From Candidatus Opimibacter skivensis (GTDB lineage Bacteria > Bacteroidota > Bacteroidia > Chitinophagales > Saprospiraceae), in assembly GCA_016722045.1 (NCBI GenBank), contig JADKGY010000001.1, positions 496,001 through 560,000 on the forward strand: a DNA stretch of 64,000 nt, in the 5' to 3' direction. Made by a program: the position numbers and the translations under genes. The notes under the pieces were generated by a model. That model was not told the DNA's origin. It searched no databases and saw nothing but the letters and a program-made list of their open reading frames with translations. Below are positions 59,883 to 64,000 of this stretch, one piece after another (the first letter of the stretch is position 1; every line of letters begins with the position of its first letter).

Positions 59883-59945
59883 GATTCAAATTGAAAAAAG
59901 TTATACGTAGTTTCAAACTACGTATAACTTTTTTCAATTTGAATC
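59883..59945. repeat. 63-bp perfect palindrome
   Basis: Two 31-bp arms around one central C (59914): GATTCAAATTGAAAAAAGTT at the outer left, ACGTAGTTT near the centre and the exact complement to the right. The centre resembles the CGTAGTT/AACTACG hairpin at 52182. It lies 98 bp after kbl, in the 344-bp space that also holds a duplicated end of the aspartate kinase gene. It could terminate both convergent transcripts. Confidence 0.9.
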
Positions 59946-59962
59946 CAGATGTAAATATGTTT

Positions 59963-60025
59963 TCAATTCTTCACCACTATCCTATCGGTATCCCCAAATT
60001 TTTCTTCAAGAATAATTTCTTTACC
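59963..60025 (-). pseudogene. Duplicated 3' tail of the aspartate kinase gene
   Basis: On the minus strand this encodes GKEIILEEKFGDTDRIVVKN then TGA. The real kinase ends GKEIILEEKFGDTDRMIVKE-WK. Fifteen consecutive residues are identical, with several synonymous codon changes (e.g. GAA/GAG, GGG/GGT, ACC/ACT, AGG/CGG). It is joined to a GTTTTGCCCC palindromic element which separates it from the true gene end. No start or upstream part of a second kinase is present. Confidence 0.85.
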
Positions 60026-60032
60026 GGTCCTC

Positions 60033-60112
60033 GTTTTGCCCCTAAATCCCCTATGCTTCGACTCGCTCGACTTATCCTTGTGCTGCAGCTCAGCACCCAG
60101 GGGACTTTTGTG
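60033..60112. repeat. GTTTTGCCCC palindromic element next to the aspartate kinase end
   Basis: GTTTTGCCCCTAAATCCCCT on the left and AGGGGACTTTTG on the right form imperfect complementary ends; between them is CTTCGACTCGCTCGAC and CTCAGCACCC, also a dispersed sequence (compare 52276). The left end is shared with the element at 44440. Confidence 0.65.
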
Positions 60113-60128
60113 ATTTCATCTCTGATAT

Positions 60129-61406
60129 TTATTTCCATTCTTTCACAATCATCCGATCAGTATCACCAAATTTCTCTTCAAGGATAATTTCTTTACCACG
60201 TCTTAACTGATCCATTACCCCCTGATTTGCATGGCGGACGGTGATGAGGTCGAGGCCAACTTCCATGGTGATATGAAAAGATTGTTCAAGATCATTCTTT
60301 AATTTATCGAGTTTGTCCGTTTCGTTCTTTACGCAGATGATAAAACTCACTGCAGTATTGCGCATCATGTTCACTTTAATGCGATGGCGTGAGATGTGAT
60401 TAAATATTTCACTGAGATGTTCTTCTGCCACAAACGAAAAATCGCGTGTTGATATCTGAAGCAAAACCTGTTCTGGTTCAACGACAATAATGGGTGGCAA
60501 AAAATGAGTTTCTGTAGAACTTATTTTTGTTCCAAATAATGAAGGCTGATCAAAAGGCCTTACAAAAAGCGGGATATCTTTATTTTGAAGAGGTTTTATG
60601 GTTTTGGGGTGAATAACTTTAGCACCATAATATGTCATTTCAATCGCCTCGTTATAGGAGATTTCTTCAAGCCTTGCTACTTTATCAAATCGTTTGGGAT
60701 CGGCTGTCATGATGCCAGGTACATCTTTCCAGATCGTCACAGAAGATGCGTCAAGCGCATACGCCAGGACAGCTGCTGTATAATCAGAACCTTCGCGACC
60801 CAGTGTAGTACTTTCATTGTATGGTGTTGAACCGATGAATCCCTGAGTGATCACCATTCCTTCATTATGAAGTGCGTCACGGACAAACGTATCGATAGCT
60901 GACTGTGTTTGCTCCCATTGAATTCGGGCTTCTCGGAACTCGGAATCAGTCTTTATAAAACTGCGGGCATCAAGCCATTGATGATCGATCTTTTGCATCT
61001 CAAGATAGGCACTGACAATTTTCGTAGAAGCCAATTCGCCAAAAACAATAATCTGATCGTAGTGATAATTATAATTCGGATGCGGATCGTCTTCAAGTAT
61101 CCAATTCAATTCAACCCACAGGTCATGCAGATCATTAAGTAATGATTGCTCCTGCCCATGTAATAGACTCCTGGCCACATCCTCATGGTACACTTTCAAT
61201 TGATCTACTAAAGTGGGCAAGTTAGCCGGATCATTGTAATGTGCTTTTATGATGGCTTCAAGGGCATTCGTTGTCTTTCCCATGGCCGAGATTACTACAA
61301 CCAAAGGCCTTTGCGGGGTTGATTGAAGAATAAGACCGACATTCTTAATAGCTTCTGCATCCTTCACCGAAGCCCCTCCAAACTTGTATACCTCTATTCT
61401 GTTCAT
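60129..61406 (-). CDS. Aspartate kinase
   Basis: A 425-residue enzyme phosphorylating aspartate, the first step towards Lys, Thr, Met and diaminopimelate. EVYKFGGASVKDAEAIKN at the N-terminus, TLGREGSDYTAAVLAYAL and WKDVPGIMTADPKRF in the kinase domain are clear. The last 120 residues are ACT-type regulatory domains (LLQISTRDFSFVAEEHL; VNMMRNTAVSFIICVKN), so feedback control by lysine or threonine is likely. It is monofunctional, without a homoserine dehydrogenase part. A -7 box (minus strand) sits 17 bp upstream. Confidence 0.95.
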   Translation of the reverse strand: MNRIEVYKFGGASVKDAEAIKNVGLILQSTPQRPLVVVISAMGKTTNALEAIIKAHYNDPANLPTLVDQLKVYHEDVARSLLHGQEQSLLNDLHDLWVELNWILEDDPHPNYNYHYDQIIVFGELASTKIVSAYLEMQKIDHQWLDARSFIKTDSEFREARIQWEQTQSAIDTFVRDALHNEGMVITQGFIGSTPYNESTTLGREGSDYTAAVLAYALDASSVTIWKDVPGIMTADPKRFDKVARLEEISYNEAIEMTYYGAKVIHPKTIKPLQNKDIPLFVRPFDQPSLFGTKISSTETHFLPPIIVVEPEQVLLQISTRDFSFVAEEHLSEIFNHISRHRIKVNMMRNTAVSFIICVKNETDKLDKLKNDLEQSFHITMEVGLDLITVRHANQGVMDQLRRGKEIILEEKFGDTDRMIVKEWK

Positions 61407-61422
61407 TCGTCCTATTTTTTTA

Positions 61423-61430
61423 CAAATGTA
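61423..61430 (-). promoter_or_regulatory. Promoter -7 box (minus strand) of the aspartate kinase gene
   Basis: Minus-strand TACATTTG matches TAnnTTTG, 16 bp before the ATG at 61406. Confidence 0.55.
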
Positions 61431-61439
61431 CCGAAGGAA

Positions 61440-61650
61440 GTTATTGGTTGTTAGTTGTAAGAAAGTAGACAGTCTATGGGGTATAGGTAAAACGGATAGT
61501 TATAGGTTATTAGGAATGGGAATAGTTTTTTGCTGTTGAAAATTAGCTGAGAGAATAGGGTATTAGTTTTTTGAAACAAATAATTATAGACCTTTTACCA
61601 ATCCAATAACAAGCAACCAGCAGCCAGTCTACTTTCTCACAGCCAATAAC
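61440..61650. repeat. Inverted repeat whose arms differ by one 7-bp unit
   Basis: Left arm 61440-61470 reads GTTATTGGTTGT, then TAGTTGT, then AAGAAAGTAGAC. The right arm 61627-61650, on the minus strand, reads GTTATTGGCTGTGAGAAAGTAGAC. Apart from two base changes the only difference is one extra heptamer in the left arm. The 156 bp between them show no gene. The unit lies between the divergent aspartate kinase and LOG genes. Confidence 0.65.
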
Positions 61651-61667
61651 CTAATATTTGTTTCCCT

Positions 61668-61675
61668 TATCTTCG
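61668..61675 (+). promoter_or_regulatory. Promoter -7 box of the LOG/ATP-grasp operon
   Basis: TATCTTCG fits the TTCG form and ends 7 bp before ATG 61683, so the message would be nearly leaderless. Confidence 0.5.
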
Positions 61676-61682
61676 CATTTCA

Positions 61683-62279
61683 ATGAATGTACTCAAATCT
61701 ATTTGTGTGTATTGTGGGTCATCGACTGGTGTAAATCCTGTGTATATGCAGGACGCTATTGCATTGATGCAAATCTTCCTTGAACATCAAATAAGGTTGA
61801 TAAACGGGGGAGGAAATATTGGCCTTATGGGCGTAATGGCAGACGCCATGTTAAGAGGCAAAGGGGAGGCAATAGGCGTCATACCGATTGGGTTAAAACA
61901 AAAAGAAGTTGCCCACACGGGCATGACTGAATTGCATGTGGTACCCGATATGCATAGCCGGAAATTAATGATGGTCAATCTTTCAGATGCATTTATTGCA
62001 TTCCCTGGAGGATTTGGGACCATGGATGAAGTGTTTGAAACATTGACATGGGCACAATTGCATCTACATCAAAAACCTATTCTCCTATACAATCCTGATC
62101 ATTTCTACGATCACCTGCTTTATCAGGCAGACCATATGTTGAAGGAAGGGTTTCTAAATAAGAATTCACGTTCACTTCTTTTGTCAACAAGTGATTTGAA
62201 TCAGGTGTTGCCCCTGCTTCAAAATTTTAAAGCATCGTTTGCGGATCAATGGACTCTCTCTAAAAAAGAAGGGACATGA
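61683..62279 (+). CDS. LOG family protein (TIGR00730)
   Basis: A 198-residue Rossmann-fold protein. The signatures ICVYCGSSTG (7-16), LINGGGNIGLMGVMADAML and FPGGFGTMDEVFETLTWAQ (PGGxGTxxE at 108-116) identify the LOG family, enzymes that hydrolyse nucleoside 5'-monophosphates to free base and ribose 5-phosphate and, in plants and some bacteria, activate cytokinins. Its stop overlaps the next gene (ATGA). Placement as the first gene of an operon with two ATP-grasp-type genes is unusual and may indicate a biosynthetic role. Confidence 0.92.
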   Translation: MNVLKSICVYCGSSTGVNPVYMQDAIALMQIFLEHQIRLINGGGNIGLMGVMADAMLRGKGEAIGVIPIGLKQKEVAHTGMTELHVVPDMHSRKLMMVNLSDAFIAFPGGFGTMDEVFETLTWAQLHLHQKPILLYNPDHFYDHLLYQADHMLKEGFLNKNSRSLLLSTSDLNQVLPLLQNFKASFADQWTLSKKEGT

Positions 62280-63727
62280 ATGTAGATGAGAGCACACAAG
62301 TAATACAGCCGGGTAGCTTTGAAAGCCATGATCATTGGTATCCAAAAGCACTGAACGCAGCGATTCACCCGATGATCAATTTTTTCCTTAATCTGGATAA
62401 CAAACTGATCATTGACAGATATTGCCATCTGCATCCAAAAGTCAAAGCCGCTAAGCTTCTTGAATTGATTTCATACCAGCCTCTCTATTATAACTGGTCT
62501 GGCGCAGATCTGATCAATGTCACCAATGCCCGTGGGAAACGTCAGATGGTCGTGATTGAAAATAATAGTTGTCCATCCGGGCAAAAATCTATGCCATTAA
62601 AGGTAGACACCTTACATCAGGGCAGTTATCGTGAACTTATTGAGAAATCATTTCAACCGTATAGTAAAATAAAAAAGCTGAACTCCAATGAAGCCATCGC
62701 CGTGTTGTATGATAAAAATGTCATGGAAACCAGCGGTTATGCAGCAACAATGGCTGATGTTTTCCAGCAGCCCGTTTATCTGGTGCCATTTTATGACGGA
62801 GCAAATAATGATCATATCCGGTATAAGAATCACTATATCGAAATCCTCGATGAACGAAATAAATGGAAGCAGGTTGTTGCCGCTTTCAGGTATGTGACAC
62901 AAAAACCCTGGAATCGCATACCGGTCAGTTCAAAAACAAGAATATATAATCCGATTATTGCTTGTCTCGCGGGAGGCCGCAATAAACTGATCGCATCCAA
63001 GGCCTATGATCAATATAATGGTGAAATTGATCGTATGGGTCTTAAAATCAGAACGCCTGAGACCATCTGGGATGTACAGAAAGATGAAGTTCCGCTGTGG
63101 GTAAAACGTATGGGTGGTCAGGCCGTCATCAAAGTACCTTATAGCAATGCAGGTCAGGGCGTATATACCATTGTAAATGAAAGTGAGTTAAATGATTTTC
63201 TAAGTCGTGATTATGAATATTCAAAATTCATTGTACAATCACTCATCGGTAACTACAGGTGGAGCTCACGTACGGAGTCCGGAAAGTTTTTTCATCTGGG
63301 CACAATTCCAAATGCGAAAGGAGAAACCTATGTCTTTGATCTGAGGATGATGATCTGCGCTACACCTCTTGGCTTCAGACCAGTCTGTGTTTACTCAAGA
63401 AGAGCCAATTCCCCTTTAACTGATACTATTACAGAAGGAACTTCATCATGGGATATGCTGGGTACAAATTTATCCCACAAGGATACACACGGTCAATGGA
63501 CTACAGATACGAACAGACTCATCCTGATGGACAGAAGAGATTTCAATCACCTGGGCATGGGGCTTGATGATCTTATAGAGGCTTATATTCAAACTATACT
63601 CAGCACCATAGCAATTGATAAGATGGCGTGTCGTCTTGTCAATTCAAGAGGTCAGTTTAACTCGAAACTCTTTGCTTCATTCAACGATGATCCATATCTT
63701 ATCAGGGAAATTATGCTTGAAGCATGA
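62276..63727 (+). CDS. ATP-grasp-like protein, function unknown
   Basis: A 483-residue protein with no signal peptide. The N-terminal half contains KRQMVVIENNSCPSGQKSMP and a Rossmann-like stretch (SNEAIAVLYDKNVMETSGYA). The C-terminal half contains QAVIKVPYSNAGQGVYTIVN, which looks like the nucleotide-binding Lys and Gly-rich loop of ATP-grasp ligases, followed by KFIVQSLIG and ETYVFDLRMMICATPLGFRP with acidic and Arg residues that could bind magnesium and ATP. ATP-grasp enzymes join a carboxylate to an amine via acyl-phosphate. Overlaps with genes on both sides show co-translation. The substrate is unknown. Confidence 0.65.
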   Translation: MNVDESTQVIQPGSFESHDHWYPKALNAAIHPMINFFLNLDNKLIIDRYCHLHPKVKAAKLLELISYQPLYYNWSGADLINVTNARGKRQMVVIENNSCPSGQKSMPLKVDTLHQGSYRELIEKSFQPYSKIKKLNSNEAIAVLYDKNVMETSGYAATMADVFQQPVYLVPFYDGANNDHIRYKNHYIEILDERNKWKQVVAAFRYVTQKPWNRIPVSSKTRIYNPIIACLAGGRNKLIASKAYDQYNGEIDRMGLKIRTPETIWDVQKDEVPLWVKRMGGQAVIKVPYSNAGQGVYTIVNESELNDFLSRDYEYSKFIVQSLIGNYRWSSRTESGKFFHLGTIPNAKGETYVFDLRMMICATPLGFRPVCVYSRRANSPLTDTITEGTSSWDMLGTNLSHKDTHGQWTTDTNRLILMDRRDFNHLGMGLDDLIEAYIQTILSTIAIDKMACRLVNSRGQFNSKLFASFNDDPYLIREIMLEA

Positions 63728-64000
63728 TCAGAAATTTATTGATCGTCACTGATCACTCCACGCATACGGCTTCCAACTCAATATATGAGTTAGGTGTGGC
63801 ACTTAATGCCTGCAGAATAAATGCAAATATTTGGGTCTGTTCGAAAGGTATTAAGGAAAATAAAGACTTCTTCAATTCCATTACAGATGCAGCTATTTAC
63901 GCAACAGCAATCAATTCTTCATTTGCATTCCATCCTTCGGGAATGGGATTCAGCCAGTCAACTGTTCGAATTGACAGAAAGGAAATTGATGCAATAATTG
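63724..64000 (+). CDS. N-terminal part of a second ATP-grasp/RimK-like protein (cut by the window edge)
   Basis: The ATG at 63724 overlaps the stop of the previous gene (ATGA), and the frame is open to the end: 92 residues beginning IRNLLIVTDHSTHTASNSIY and including ALNACRINANIWVCSKGI. This looks like the pre-ATP-grasp Rossmann domain that precedes RimK/glutathione-synthetase-type ligases (a strand, then a loop, then an alpha helix, with a D-x-S motif). The catalytic part lies outside the window, so the call is tentative. Confidence 0.5.
   Translation, partial: MIRNLLIVTDHSTHTASNSIYELGVALNACRINANIWVCSKGIKENKDFFNSITDAAIYATAINSSFAFHPSGMGFSQSTVRIDRKEIDAII

Noticed and set aside
59891..60187. 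A 98-codon plus-strand reading frame.
   Set aside because: It runs through the 63-bp palindrome and antisense to the kinase tails, so it is not a believable gene.

Overview
The window is one contiguous stretch of a Bacteroidota chromosome. It most resembles the Saprospiraceae/Chitinophagia-type gliding bacteria. Evidence: two giant secreted proteins end in type IX secretion (T9SS) sorting domains (one type A, one type B); the gliding genes gldA, gldF and gldG form an operon; DUF3098, DUF4340 and GWxTD-domain proteins are present; Shine-Dalgarno sites are nearly absent; and many genes carry the Bacteroidota promoter box TAnnTTTG or TAnnTTCG close to their start. I see no rRNA, tRNA, CRISPR array, prophage or transposase gene.

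Layout. 1-4.8 kb: end of a membrane glycosyltransferase, a VOC protein, a secreted trypsin-like protease with dockerin-like repeats, and a fused HD/PycTM membrane protein. 4.8-11.7 kb: tilS, a lipoprotein, miaE, an envelope protein, an M20 peptidase, an FKBP isomerase and trmD. 11.8-18.7 kb: a 2278-residue T9SS substrate. 19-24.3 kb: GYF/CD225 and DUF2752 membrane proteins, an enoyl-CoA hydratase, a methyltransferase, a YoeB-type toxin-antitoxin pair with a frameshifted toxin, and an M1 aminopeptidase. 24.3-32.7 kb (mostly minus strand): SDR, TlpA-like lipoprotein, Tudor-like protein, GT87-like transferase, mnmD, mpl (plus), truB, uppP and DUF3098. 32.8-38.4 kb: gldA-gldF-gldG, DUF4340 and a phospholipase C-like protein. 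38.7-42.4 kb: S4 protein and a sugar-oxidation trio (TIM barrel, GMC oxidoreductase, small subunit). 42.7-52.1 kb: S41 protease, tsaC/sua5, a PKD-rich type B T9SS substrate, rplS, an SDR, a metallophosphoesterase, a lipoprotein and a GWxTD protein. 52.5-64 kb: HerA-like ATPase, HupE/UreJ protein, feoAB, a threonine-to-glycine pair (TDH-like plus kbl), aspartate kinase, and at the right edge a LOG protein followed by two overlapping ATP-grasp-type genes, the second cut by the window end.

The coding content is largely core metabolism, tRNA modification (tilS, miaE, trmD, mnmD, truB, tsaC) and envelope/gliding functions. The most unusual material lies between genes. There are several families of perfect palindromes (up to 63 bp), arrays of 7-bp, 9-bp and 41-bp repeats, and two places where the 3' end of a minus-strand gene (tsaC, aspartate kinase) is present a second time, diverged almost only at synonymous sites and joined to the same GTTTTGCCCC palindromic repeat. 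The best candidates for undescribed biology are these tail duplications, the LOG/ATP-grasp operon and the orphan HD-PycTM fusion.
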